From CAJXMH01 sp040220135 (GTDB lineage: Bacteria > Bacteroidota > Bacteroidia > Flavobacteriales_E > Vicingaceae), in the NCBI GenBank assembly GCA_040220135.1, contig JAVJTT010000024.1, positions 124,001 to 188,000 of the forward strand: a stretch of 64,000 nt of DNA, written 5' to 3'. The notes below the pieces were generated by a model that saw only the letters and a program-made list of their open reading frames with translations, did not search any database and had not been told where the DNA came from. Position numbers and translations under genes: made by a program. Positions 43,572 through 52,332 of the stretch are shown here, in pieces. Each line of letters opens with the position of its first letter. The first letter of the stretch is position 1.

Positions 43572-44141
43572 TTATAAAATTTCTTTGATCCATTCCGCTA
43601 AAAACAACAAAAAGAGCCATACATGCTTCAATTGTTCTCGTAAGAACTTTAAAGCCAGACTCATTTGTGTTTCTACTGTTTTTACTGAAATGTTGAGTTT
43701 TTCAGCAATTTCAGCGTACTTCAATCCTTCTTCACGGCTCATCAGAAAAATGACTTTCCTTTTTTCCGGTAATTCATCGAGCTTTTTATGAATCAGCTCG
43801 TTTATCTCATTCGTTTCTAAAGTCCTTTCTTCACTTTTAGATTCTGCATTATGAAATTGAAAACTTTGATGTTCTGCTTTTACTTTTTCATGCTTCAAGG
43901 CATTGAAACAACTGTTTTTAACCGCTTGAAATAAATATGCTTTTAGAGAGCTTTCCACTGCTAAGCTATCTCGCTTTTCCCACAGCTTTACAAAAACAGT
44001 TTGCACCGTATCTTCGGCTTGTGCCATGTCTTTTAAATAGCCACAAGCAAAGCGACAAAGTGCAGTGTAATAAGTCCTAAAAAGCTGTTCAAATGCTTTG
44101 CGATCGCCATTTTTTATATGTTGAAAAAGTAGACGATCCAC
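43572..44141 (-). CDS. ECF RNA polymerase sigma-70 factor
   Basis: A 189-residue ECF sigma factor with region 2 (AFEQLFRTYYTALCRFACGY, about 17-36, then DTVQTVFVKLWEKR) and region 4 (LPEKRKVIFLMSREEGLKYAEIA, then the HTH NISVKTVETQM). Such sigmas act with FecR for outer-membrane-signalled transcription. The hydrophobic C-terminal tail is unusual but short. Its ATG lies 9 bases past the suhB stop, so it may be co-expressed with lgt-suhB. Confidence 0.95.
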   Translation of the reverse strand: MDRLLFQHIKNGDRKAFEQLFRTYYTALCRFACGYLKDMAQAEDTVQTVFVKLWEKRDSLAVESSLKAYLFQAVKNSCFNALKHEKVKAEHQSFQFHNAESKSEERTLETNEINELIHKKLDELPEKRKVIFLMSREEGLKYAEIAEKLNISVKTVETQMSLALKFLREQLKHVWLFLLFLAEWIKEIL

Positions 44142-44150
44142 CTTGGAAGA

Positions 44151-44942
44151 TTATCGAGCAATGGTTTTCACTCGCTCCAGAATTTCATCTTTTAAAGTGC
44201 TAGTGCTGGCCACAATTTCTTTGCCGTGTAGCCAATTGTCTTTTCCTGAAAAGTCAAAAATTTCTCCTCCGGCTTCCTTTACGATCAATGCTCCGGCCGC
44301 AACATCCCAAGGATGCAAGCTGTATTCGAAAAAGGCATCAAAACGCCCACAGGCTGTGTAAACCAAATCAACTGCTGCAGAGCCCATTCGTCGAATTCCT
44401 CTACTATTTTGAGCCAAGTCTTTTAATATTTTGAAGTAGTCATCAACCCTTTCGTAATCGTAATAGGGAAAACCCGTAGCTAAAAGGGAATCAGCTAGTT
44501 TTTGGTTTTGGCTGACTTGTATTTTATCCTGATTGAGATAGGCTCCACCATCTTTCCAAGCGTAAAAACACTCGTCTTGGTTAACTTCATACACCACGCC
44601 TAAAACGACTTCACCATCACGCTCTAATCCTACACTCACCGAATAAACCGGTAATCCGTGCAAAAAGTTAGTAGTTCCATCTAAGGGATCGATGATCCAA
44701 TTGTATTTCTCGCCTTTTTTGTCTGAAGTTCCTTCTTCGGCAATGTATCCCGCTTCCGATAATAGATTGCTCAAGCCTTCAACCAAACTTTCCTCTGCAT
44801 TTTTATCTACATAGCTCACCAAAGAATTCAAAGACTTTTCTTCAATGTCTTGTGTTTTCACTCTGTTTTCTTCGATCTTAATGTTCATGCCGACTTGGCG
44901 ACAGAGTTCAACAACATCTAAACAGAGAGCTTGTAAATCCAT
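44151..44942 (-). CDS. suhB: Inositol monophosphatase family protein
   Basis: A 263-residue phosphatase of the IMPase/SuhB fold. The metal-binding motifs are present: AEEGTSDKKGE (about 72), DPLDGTTNFLHG (about 88-99), and C-terminal WDVAAGALIVKEAGG. It hydrolyses inositol-1-phosphate or similar sugar phosphates using magnesium. It follows lgt by one base and precedes the ECF sigma gene by 9. The name suhB is a family-based guess at the nearest role. Confidence 0.9.
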   Translation of the reverse strand: MDLQALCLDVVELCRQVGMNIKIEENRVKTQDIEEKSLNSLVSYVDKNAEESLVEGLSNLLSEAGYIAEEGTSDKKGEKYNWIIDPLDGTTNFLHGLPVYSVSVGLERDGEVVLGVVYEVNQDECFYAWKDGGAYLNQDKIQVSQNQKLADSLLATGFPYYDYERVDDYFKILKDLAQNSRGIRRMGSAAVDLVYTACGRFDAFFEYSLHPWDVAAGALIVKEAGGEIFDFSGKDNWLHGKEIVASTSTLKDEILERVKTIAR

Positions 44943-44943
44943 A

Positions 44944-46134
44944 TTAGGAGGCAGTACTTTGGTTCGGGGTATATTTATTGCGATTCTTGCTAAAATAGGC
45001 GATTCCGGCTAAACCGGAAATAAACATCAAAATGGCAATCAGTTCAGCTTGAGTTGCCTCTATGCCTAAGAAGTGGTAGTCAGGATTGATTCTGATTTTT
45101 TCAATGAAGAAGCGTTCAACTCCATTCAAAGCCAAGTATAAACTGAAGATAAAACCGGGAATTTGAATTTTCTTTCGCAGTGACCAAAGAATGCCAAAAA
45201 TGACGAAAGCCATAATTACCTCGTAAAAGGGAGTAGGCCAAGCATTTCCTTCATACACCAAGCGCATGCCGTTCTCAATATGTTCTACCGGATTCCCAGG
45301 AGAACCAAGGTCTTTGTTCAGTACATTCCCTTCATAGTCAAAAGCCCACATCCAATCTGGTGCCCAGCTTAGCCAATCGGGTTTGGGGTTGGTATTGGGC
45401 ATACCCCAGTCACCATCTCCCGACATTTGGCAGCCAATTCTACCGACCCCATAAGCAGCCATTAGACCAGGTGCGCAAGCATCTGCGACGTGAATCCAAG
45501 TTAAGCCATTTTTTACCGCATAGTAAAGCACAGCACCACCACCCACAATAAGTCCTCCGTAAATACTTAAACCGCTAAAAGAAAGTAAAGCTCCAATCGG
45601 ATCAGCGGAAAATTCAGCTAGGTTCTCCAGGTTGTGAAAAATCTTAGCCCCTAAAATTCCGGCCACGGCCGCAATCATGGTCATGTTACCTACCATCTCA
45701 TGAGGATGAAGTTCTTGCTCTACTAATTTGGGTTGGGCTAATTTTTCCTTTTCTTTTTCTCGGTATTTCTGATAGCCAAACAGGGCAGCACCGATCAAAC
45801 CCACTACAAAGTTTCCTCTTAAGGAAAAAATAAATTCCTGTGGGTTAGCCACTAATTCATCGTAATAAGAAAAGGCTTCACCTAATTTATAAAAGATTAG
45901 AAAACCGATAAATGCATTGCCTATCAATTCGGTTACACTTGCTTTTTCCCCAATTTTCACCTCAATGGTTTTCGATTTCAACCAACCCAAAGCTTCTTTC
46001 CGTTTTAGCTCTTTGGTAAAAAAATAGGCTGCTGTGAGAAAAGCAAGGGCCACAAAAAAGCCGAAGGTTGGAAAGGGTAAAGGAATATTAAGCCCGAAAA
46101 GGTCTCTAAGTAAATCGGAAAGGGTTGGGTACAT
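44944..46134 (-). CDS. lgt: Prolipoprotein diacylglyceryl transferase
   Basis: Lgt adds diacylglycerol to the lipobox Cys of prolipoproteins. The 396-residue membrane protein has the family region GVGRIGCQMSGDGDWGMP and a PTPFYEVIM segment with several transmembrane helices. It is longer than the E. coli protein (about 290), as in other Bacteroidetes. It leads a run with suhB and the sigma/FecR genes. A TAnnTTTG element lies 19 bases upstream. Confidence 0.93.
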   Translation of the reverse strand: MYPTLSDLLRDLFGLNIPLPFPTFGFFVALAFLTAAYFFTKELKRKEALGWLKSKTIEVKIGEKASVTELIGNAFIGFLIFYKLGEAFSYYDELVANPQEFIFSLRGNFVVGLIGAALFGYQKYREKEKEKLAQPKLVEQELHPHEMVGNMTMIAAVAGILGAKIFHNLENLAEFSADPIGALLSFSGLSIYGGLIVGGGAVLYYAVKNGLTWIHVADACAPGLMAAYGVGRIGCQMSGDGDWGMPNTNPKPDWLSWAPDWMWAFDYEGNVLNKDLGSPGNPVEHIENGMRLVYEGNAWPTPFYEVIMAFVIFGILWSLRKKIQIPGFIFSLYLALNGVERFFIEKIRINPDYHFLGIEATQAELIAILMFISGLAGIAYFSKNRNKYTPNQSTAS

Positions 46135-46153
46135 AGGCTATTTGCTAGATTAG

Positions 46154-46161
46154 CAAAAGTA
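46154..46161 (-). promoter_or_regulatory. -7 promoter element for lgt run
   Basis: CAAAAGTA on the plus strand is TACTTTTG on the minus strand, 19 bases before the lgt start. Confidence 0.55.
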
Positions 46162-46232
46162 AGAAAGATGCGAAGCAAAAGGGGACTTCTCAAAGGCAAT
46201 AGTTGAGCAGTCTGCTAAAGCTTGTTAAGGGA

Positions 46233-47096
46233 TTATTTTTTCTCTTCTTTTTCAAAAACAAGAAGCATGTATTTCCATTCACCTTTCTCAAAGGTTTTTT
46301 TCTGTGCTAAACCGGTTTTGTAATGAATTTTAGCAAAGCGACTTACCGATTTTTTATAGATGAAGTTGTAGATGCGAGAGCTAAATCTTCCAATCAGATA
46401 GGCCCAATAAATTTGATCTACCGATTTTTTGATCTGAGGGCTGGCATCATGCTCAGCGCGCAGCCTAAAACCATATTCTGATGCCAGATCTTTTATTTCT
46501 TGAATGGATAGAATATCGCTGATAGCCCAACCATTCAGCATCATTTTCATGTACTTGTTATTTGATATGTCGAAGGACTTGGGCTTTAAGGTATCAGCGA
46601 TTAGAATTTTACCACCGGGCTTTAAAAGCCGCCCCATTTCTTGGAAGAATTCGCCTTTGTTTTGTGCCGAACCCAAGCTTTCGATAGCCCATGCTGCATC
46701 AAAGCTACTAGCGTCAAAAGGAGTTTCTGTGTAACTGCATTTTAAAAAATCACATTGTTTTTCTAGGCCTTTTTCTTTTGCCTTTTGAGAAGCAGAATCT
46801 ACTTGTTTTTGGCTTAAGGTCACTCCGCTTGTTCGGCAGTTTATATTTTCGGCCAAATAAAAGCTTGAACCACCTACTCCGCAGCCTGCATCTAATACTC
46901 GATCGTTTTCCTTTAATTCACCCAGCTCCATCAGTACCCGATTGAGGTTAATTATGGCATCAGCGGTAGTTTTGGTTTTTTCATCCCAAACCCCGTAGTG
47001 CAGGCCCAGTGATTTTTCTAGCTTCCACCAAGTGCGATAATGTACCTCAGTTTGATCGTAATAATCCTCTATGTCTTGGTAAGTAAATTCTTTCAT
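46233..47096 (-). CDS. SAM-dependent methyltransferase (tocopherol/sterol-type)
   Basis: A 287-residue methyltransferase with motif I VLDAGCGVGGSSFYLA (about 62-77), GVTLSQKQVD and LLKPGGKILIADTLKP. The N-terminal part (YYDQTEVHYRTWWKLEKSLG) and overall form recall gamma-tocopherol and sterol C-methyltransferases. The C-terminal part is basic and could bind membranes. Substrate unknown. It seems to be a single gene. Confidence 0.88.
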   Translation of the reverse strand: MKEFTYQDIEDYYDQTEVHYRTWWKLEKSLGLHYGVWDEKTKTTADAIINLNRVLMELGELKENDRVLDAGCGVGGSSFYLAENINCRTSGVTLSQKQVDSASQKAKEKGLEKQCDFLKCSYTETPFDASSFDAAWAIESLGSAQNKGEFFQEMGRLLKPGGKILIADTLKPKSFDISNNKYMKMMLNGWAISDILSIQEIKDLASEYGFRLRAEHDASPQIKKSVDQIYWAYLIGRFSSRIYNFIYKKSVSRFAKIHYKTGLAQKKTFEKGEWKYMLLVFEKEEKK

Positions 47097-47277
47097 ATGT
47101 CTTTAGGCTCAATCCAAAGAGCAAGATTAGCCAAAAAAGCAGAAAGGATTTATCGTTCAATTATTTTCTAGCCTAATGGAAAGGTTGCCTTCCCATTTAA
47201 TGGCGATTTTACTAATGGAGTTCTCTGGTAGTTATTTTACCGACTTTTAGCCAAAATTCTTTTTGATTACGACTGTT

Positions 47278-49119
47278 TTAAAGCTGCTTTACAAAAGCAT
47301 CAAATACAGCTTTATGCTTTTCTAAATCTAGCTTTGGTGATACCGAAACTCTAGCTATGTAGTCTTTGTCATCTTCCTTGGTAGTGCCTTGGGTAGAAGT
47401 GGCAGGAATTGTCCAATAGCAGCCTTTTAGCTGACCGTAACTCACACAATGCTTACTTTCATTAGGGATTTCAGAAATCATCATCTTAATAAGCTTTTGA
47501 TTGAGTTTACGCTTGTAAGACTCTCTTTCTTCTTCTGTATCACCTTTGGTTGGAAGGTCTAAAGAAAAAACCGATGGGGTAAAACCTTGATCGGCCAGTT
47601 CTTCCGAAACAAAATTGATTTTGGCCGCAGGTAAAGTTTCTTCAATGTAGTCAACAAACTCTCGAGTGTTTTGATAAGCTTTTTTAATGCGTTGATTCAT
47701 GGAGGGAAGCTGTTCTGCTAAGAATTCCACTTGAAGGTCTGTAGCTTGATTGTCACAAAGCAGCAAATGCTTTTCGATCTTCTCCATTAAAGCCGACGCT
47801 TCAGTATTTGCTACACAATATCCGGCTGTACACTTTCCACCACTAGGAAACTTAGAACCACTTACATAAGAGATAGTTCGGATGCTAGAAAGTATCCCCT
47901 CATCACTTAAAAACTGCACATTCGGACAGAATGTTTGGTCTAGAATGAAAACAGGGTCAATTGCTTCTGTTCCATTTGGAGTGTGGCGTTTTTTACTTAG
48001 TACTGCTCTTAGTTTTTCTAGGTCTGGAACTTCAACTCTCGGGTTGGTTGGAATTTCAGCAATGATGTAGGGAACTGCATCTGATTCGGCTACCTGAGCG
48101 AGAACTTGGTCAATGCTTTGCACCATGTCATTGTCTCCATCTACCGGTAAGTCTAGAATTTCGACATTCTCAAGACAAGCAGCCACTCTTCTGGCTTGGT
48201 CGTTGGTTCCTCCATAACAATTAGGCGGAACAATAATTTTAATGTCTTTGCCCGGGTGTTTTTCCATGGCATCATCTATCAACCCCATCATAATGGCATA
48301 TTGTACAGAAAGGCCGCATGAGCCCAATAAAGCGGGAGTATTGGTGGCGGTAACTGTCTTGATGGTAGATAATACTTTGTCCTTGTTCTCAACAAAGTCA
48401 CTACTCTCCTCTTGAGCTAACTTCTCCACCATACCTTGTAGCGCTAAATGACAGTTTTGGGGAGTCATGGCAATGCTTTCCCTTCTCCTTACATGCTGAA
48501 TGGCAGAAATGTATGATTCATTAATCTCTCCATTGATAAATAAAACGCTTCCTAAGCGTGCATTGTGGTTTATGTAGAAATCTACCTTTTGACCAAGTTC
48601 GATTTTTTCAACTTCTTCGCTTTCTGAGAGGTAAATCGTGCTGCCTTCGAAATCAGGGAGGTCTGTGATACTTTCTACCTTTTTTAACTCAAATTGATAG
48701 CCATAAGCACGGTGCACTGCTTCTGGATCAAAAGATTGAGGTAGATTTCCGCGGTAAGCAATGAGCGTTTTCTTTTTATCAAACAAATTTTTTCTCAAGA
48801 TAGCTAGCACTGGCATGCTTCGAGAAGAAAAACTGATAAGTTGATCGGATGAGAAGCCGTTTACTTTGGCAATAGCCCATTCTAATACAGAAGATAGGGG
48901 ATGCCCCAAACGAATGTAATCGTAGGCTGTAGGTAACTCATTTAGTGCTGATGCATCAGAATTTCCAGCTTGAAATAACTTTTCAAACTCTTGAATGAAT
49001 TCTGTTTTTGCAAGTTCTTCATTGTAAATGTCTAAACGGTGTGTGGTTAGCTTTAGCCAATCGCTTGGCGTATGATCAACCACTTCTTTAATGAAATTCA
49101 GCACTTTATTTTCGATCAT
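47278..49119 (-). CDS. Large PLP-dependent transferase, Cys/Met metabolism type
   Basis: A 613-residue protein whose C-terminal ~400 residues look like a cystathionine gamma-synthase-type PLP enzyme: a glycine-rich LLGSCGLSVQYAIM near 268, PYIIAEIPTNPRVEVPDL, FILDQTFCPN (PLP-binding Asp) and a lysine in VSGSKFPSGGKCTAGY near 422 where the Schiff base is expected. The N-terminal ~220 residues have no clear match. Length is about 200 more than a normal gamma-synthase. The reaction is unknown. Confidence 0.82.
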   Translation of the reverse strand: MIENKVLNFIKEVVDHTPSDWLKLTTHRLDIYNEELAKTEFIQEFEKLFQAGNSDASALNELPTAYDYIRLGHPLSSVLEWAIAKVNGFSSDQLISFSSRSMPVLAILRKNLFDKKKTLIAYRGNLPQSFDPEAVHRAYGYQFELKKVESITDLPDFEGSTIYLSESEEVEKIELGQKVDFYINHNARLGSVLFINGEINESYISAIQHVRRRESIAMTPQNCHLALQGMVEKLAQEESSDFVENKDKVLSTIKTVTATNTPALLGSCGLSVQYAIMMGLIDDAMEKHPGKDIKIIVPPNCYGGTNDQARRVAACLENVEILDLPVDGDNDMVQSIDQVLAQVAESDAVPYIIAEIPTNPRVEVPDLEKLRAVLSKKRHTPNGTEAIDPVFILDQTFCPNVQFLSDEGILSSIRTISYVSGSKFPSGGKCTAGYCVANTEASALMEKIEKHLLLCDNQATDLQVEFLAEQLPSMNQRIKKAYQNTREFVDYIEETLPAAKINFVSEELADQGFTPSVFSLDLPTKGDTEEERESYKRKLNQKLIKMMISEIPNESKHCVSYGQLKGCYWTIPATSTQGTTKEDDKDYIARVSVSPKLDLEKHKAVFDAFVKQL

Positions 49120-49144
49120 AAATAATTCGTGTTTTTAAGATTTG

Positions 49145-49152
49145 CAAAGGTA
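49145..49152 (-). promoter_or_regulatory. -7 promoter element for the PLP enzyme
   Basis: CAAAGGTA on the plus strand is TACCTTTG on the minus strand, 25 bases before the start codon. Confidence 0.55.
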
Positions 49153-49360
49153 TTGTTAATCTATAGCTTGATTAAATTTTATGGGTTTTGTTTTTGATAC
49201 AAATGACTCGCTGTTTCTTTGAGTCCAGTCAATTTCACCTTTTTGAATGGAGTACAGGGAATTGTTCCGTTCAAGGGTTTTTAAACCCACATGATGAATC
49301 AAGCGAAACTGTATTAGGTTCGACCCTTCTAAAAGATTTATTAATAAACTAGTTGAAGCT

Positions 49361-50524
49361 CTAACTGACTTTTATGGCATTCGCTACTGCCTTTGCCCGT
49401 TCTCGAATTTCGTCCAAGTCACTTCCAATTTCTCCGTATGCTAAGCCAATTCCCATTCTTCGGTAGGGGCGGGCGTTTGGCTTACCAAACAGGCGAAAGT
49501 CGGTGAATGGATGATGGCACGCCTTTTCAAGCCCCTTAAACCGGGGCCATTCATTTTTATCAGCTGTTGCTAGAATCACGGCATTGGCTCCTGTTCGAAG
49601 TAACTCTATGGAAGGAATAGGCAAGCCTAAGATAGCGCGCAAATGCAATTCAAATTCGGAGAAGTTCTGGGTTCCGGCAAGTGTAACCATACCTGTGTCG
49701 TGCGGTCGGGGAGAGAGTTCTGAAAAGTATACCCCTTCTTTCGCCAAGAAGAATTCCACTCCCCATAGGCCTGCACCACCAAGGGCTTTTGTAACCTTTG
49801 CGGCCATTTCTTGGGCCTCACTTAAGTAGTCATTTTGAATGTTTGCAGGCTGCCAACTTTCTTGATAATCACCGCGTTCTTGGCGGTGACCAATGGGCGG
49901 ACAAAAAAGGGTCGGTCCTTCTTTCTGGGTCACCGTTAGGAGGGTAATTTCTGATTCAAAAGCAATAAAGGCTTCGACAATTACTTCGGCTTTATCACCC
50001 CTGCTGCCGGCTTGGGCAAACTCCCAAGCTTGTTGTATTTCTGCTTTGTTTCGTATCACAGACTGTCCTTTCCCGGAAGAGGACATCAAAGGTTTTACAA
50101 CACAGGGAACTCCCACTGTTTCAACAGCATCGGTCATTTCTTCTAAGCTTTTGGCGTAACTGTAGGCAGCTGTTCTTAGGCCTAGCTCTTTAGCAGCTAG
50201 GTCGCGAATGGCTTTACGGTCCATGGTGAAGTTGGTGGCTTTAGCAGAAGGGACCACTTGTATACCATCGGCTTCAAATTCATAGAGTTTTTCCGTTCTA
50301 ATGGCTTCTATTTCCGGTACAATATAATCTGGGGAATATTGATCTACTAAGCCTTGCAAAGCTTCTCCATCTAACATGTTGACTACAGCAGCTTCATCGG
50401 CAACTTGCATGGCTGGAGCGTTGGCATATCGGTCTGCCGCTACCACTTTATGTCCATATCGTTTTGCGCTTATGGTAAATTCTTTGCCTAGCTCACCGGA
50501 GCCTAAGAGTAGAAAAGTTTTCAT
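49361..50524 (-). CDS. purT: Formate-dependent phosphoribosylglycinamide formyltransferase
   Basis: PurT makes formyl-GAR from formate, ATP and GAR in purine synthesis. The 387-residue ATP-grasp protein has FLLGSGELGKEF (5-16), PCVVKPLMSSSGKGQSV (about 149-165), GVEFFLAKEG and LSPRPHDTGMVTL. Length is normal. It stands alone between the PLP gene and the divergent CoA-binding gene. Confidence 0.96.
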   Translation of the reverse strand: MKTFLLLGSGELGKEFTISAKRYGHKVVAADRYANAPAMQVADEAAVVNMLDGEALQGLVDQYSPDYIVPEIEAIRTEKLYEFEADGIQVVPSAKATNFTMDRKAIRDLAAKELGLRTAAYSYAKSLEEMTDAVETVGVPCVVKPLMSSSGKGQSVIRNKAEIQQAWEFAQAGSRGDKAEVIVEAFIAFESEITLLTVTQKEGPTLFCPPIGHRQERGDYQESWQPANIQNDYLSEAQEMAAKVTKALGGAGLWGVEFFLAKEGVYFSELSPRPHDTGMVTLAGTQNFSEFELHLRAILGLPIPSIELLRTGANAVILATADKNEWPRFKGLEKACHHPFTDFRLFGKPNARPYRRMGIGLAYGEIGSDLDEIRERAKAVANAIKVS

Positions 50525-50577
50525 GAATTTTATGGTTTTTTATAGGAGTAAATTCTATCGCTCTAAATTAAGCAAGC

Positions 50578-50585
50578 TACCTTTG
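50578..50585 (+). promoter_or_regulatory. -7 promoter element abutting the CoA-binding gene
   Basis: TACCTTTG fits TAnnTTTG and ends four bases before the ATG at 50590. A start site at the usual distance would give a leaderless message. Confidence 0.5.
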
Positions 50586-50589
50586 TTAT

Positions 50590-50955
50590 ATGAATTCAAA
50601 AAAGACAATTGTTTTAGGAGCTTCTACCAACCCTTCACGCTATTCATACATGGCCGTTAACCGTTTGGTAGAAAAAGGACATAATGTAGTACCTGTAGGC
50701 ATTAAAAAGGGAAGCATTGCGGGCTTAGATATCCAATCAGCAGATGAAGAACAGCAGGACATAGATACTATTACCCTGTATTTAGGACCCCAAAATCAAT
50801 CCCAGTATTACAATTACTTGTTAGCTATAAACCCTAAGCGTGTAATTTTTAATCCGGGTACAGCCAATCCAGAATTAGAGGATAAGTTGAGAGAAAACGG
50901 AATTGCAGTGGTTGAAGCATGTACTTTAGTGATGCTTTCAAACAACCTTTACTAG
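50590..50955 (+). CDS. CoA-binding domain protein
   Basis: A 121-residue Rossmann-like protein with a CoA-binding fold (VLGASTNPSRYSYMAVNRL near 8-26, VVPVGIKKG, LYLGPQNQ, VIFNPGTANPE). It resembles YccU/HcgB-like CoA-binding proteins. Function is unknown. Its start is fixed by the Rossmann strand. Its TAG overlaps the stop of the Lon-like gene by four bases. Confidence 0.9.
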   Translation: MNSKKTIVLGASTNPSRYSYMAVNRLVEKGHNVVPVGIKKGSIAGLDIQSADEEQQDIDTITLYLGPQNQSQYYNYLLAINPKRVIFNPGTANPELEDKLRENGIAVVEACTLVMLSNNLY

Positions 50956-51524
50956 TTTAAATGAAATTTTGATTGGAGGAGACTTTCTTGCTCTCTTATC
51001 TTTTCTAAGAACCGAATTTGATTCATTAGGAAGCAATTGATTTCGGCTGAAGAGTTTAAAGAAATCAATTCATTTTTAGTTTCTGCATCAAGCTCGAGCC
51101 GATTGGCAATGTAGAATAGATCTAGGGGTTGATTTTTATTGATGCGCTTTCCTACCGCCTCAAGGTAAAGTTTAAAGAGCGCTTTCAAATTGTCTTTAGC
51201 ATCATGCGAATGGTCAATTTCTTCTGCCTCAATGCCAGAATAAAGCTTATCTGGATAGGTTTCATGAAATTCCTTGACTTTGATAATAGATGAACCTTTT
51301 ACAATCACATCGACTGTTTCATCAGGAAACTCATTCACCACCTTTTCAATGTAAACCAAGGTTCCAAAGTCTGCCAAACCGGCCTTGTCTTTATATACTA
51401 TGGCAAATTCTTCTCCTTCCTTATAATCTCTAAAAAGTTGTCGGTATCTAGGCTCAAACAAGTGCAAAGCGACCGATTCATTCGGAAGGACAACAATATT
51501 CAACGGAAAAACTGCGTACATCAA
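50952..51524 (-). CDS. Lon N-terminal (substrate-binding) domain protein
   Basis: A 190-residue protein with a Lon N-domain fold: FPLNIVVLPNESVALHLFEP and RQLFRDYKEG at the N-terminus, and a helical C-terminus (IANRLELDAETKNELISLNS). It lacks the ATPase and protease domains of full Lon, and may serve as an adaptor. Role unknown. Confidence 0.9.
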   Translation of the reverse strand: MMYAVFPLNIVVLPNESVALHLFEPRYRQLFRDYKEGEEFAIVYKDKAGLADFGTLVYIEKVVNEFPDETVDVIVKGSSIIKVKEFHETYPDKLYSGIEAEEIDHSHDAKDNLKALFKLYLEAVGKRINKNQPLDLFYIANRLELDAETKNELISLNSSAEINCFLMNQIRFLEKIREQESLLQSKFHLN

Positions 51525-51625
51525 CCCTTATTGTTTAGAAACACAACTTGCATGCGAGCAATTTTGTTCGCAAAAAGCGATAAAAATACAAAGGATAATA
51601 TACAATTTCAGGGCATTCTTTCTAT

Positions 51626-51633
51626 TAACTTTG
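51626..51633 (+). promoter_or_regulatory. -7 promoter element just before the VTT-like gene
   Basis: TAACTTTG fits TAnnTTTG and ends six bases before the ATG at 51640. Confidence 0.5.
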
Positions 51634-51639
51634 CGAGCC

Positions 51640-52269
51640 ATGGGTAAGATAGAAGATAAGAAGGAAAAGAAGGGCTTGAAAAAGAACATTAGGCAGTATC
51701 ATTTCTTCTACAAACGAAAGGGTGTTTATCCTTTTATGCTCAAAAATACCTTTCGTTTATTGCTTGGTTTAGGGGCCTTAGTCTTGCTCCTGTATTTCTT
51801 TCGCGACTACATGCCGGATTTGGAGTATTACTTCGAATTGATGACGGTTAAGTTTCGTCCATTTTCCATCTTATTGGTCTTCTTTCTTTCCGAATCTTTA
51901 TTTGGTTTAATTCCACCAGACTTTTTTATTCTTTGGGGCAGGCAGTTTAATAGCCCTTATGCCATGATTGCTTTATTGGCTACTTTATCATACGGCGGCG
52001 GAGTAATAAGCTACATTTTAGGCAGCTATGTGGGTAGTTTTCCTAAGATACAAAAATGGATGAATCGCAAGTTTCTCAAACACATTGATCAAGTTAAGAA
52101 GTGGGGGGGAATCTTAATTGTCTTTGCCGCTCTTTTTCCTCTGCCATTTTCTCCGGTTTGCATGGCGGCCGGTATGATTCGATTTCCGGTGCGATTGTTT
52201 CTATTATTGGGCATTTTCCGATTTGTGCGCTTTTTTGCCTACGGCTACGTTTTGTTTAATGTAGTTTAA
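51640..52269 (+). CDS. VTT/YqaA-like membrane protein
   Basis: A 209-residue membrane protein of the DedA/SNARE-associated (VTT) type. After a lysine-rich start it has about five helices with FGLIPPDFFILWG (about 97-109) and LPFSPVCMAAGMIRFPV (about 168-184), the re-entrant-type motifs of the family. Members may scramble lipids or handle undecaprenyl phosphate. The ATG at 51640 is chosen over a TTG at 51631. A later ATG (51739) is possible given the promoter position. Confidence 0.8.
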   Translation: MGKIEDKKEKKGLKKNIRQYHFFYKRKGVYPFMLKNTFRLLLGLGALVLLLYFFRDYMPDLEYYFELMTVKFRPFSILLVFFLSESLFGLIPPDFFILWGRQFNSPYAMIALLATLSYGGGVISYILGSYVGSFPKIQKWMNRKFLKHIDQVKKWGGILIVFAALFPLPFSPVCMAAGMIRFPVRLFLLLGIFRFVRFFAYGYVLFNVV

Positions 52270-52332
52270 AGCCTTTCTTTTTTCTGATAGTTTGATTACA
52301 TTTAGAAAGCAACTAATCAAGCCAAATAAACC

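Noticed and set aside
49153..49360. A small RNA or short gene in the gap before the PLP gene
   Set aside because: The sequence upstream of the promoter element has only short stop-rich frames and no stable hairpin that stands out.
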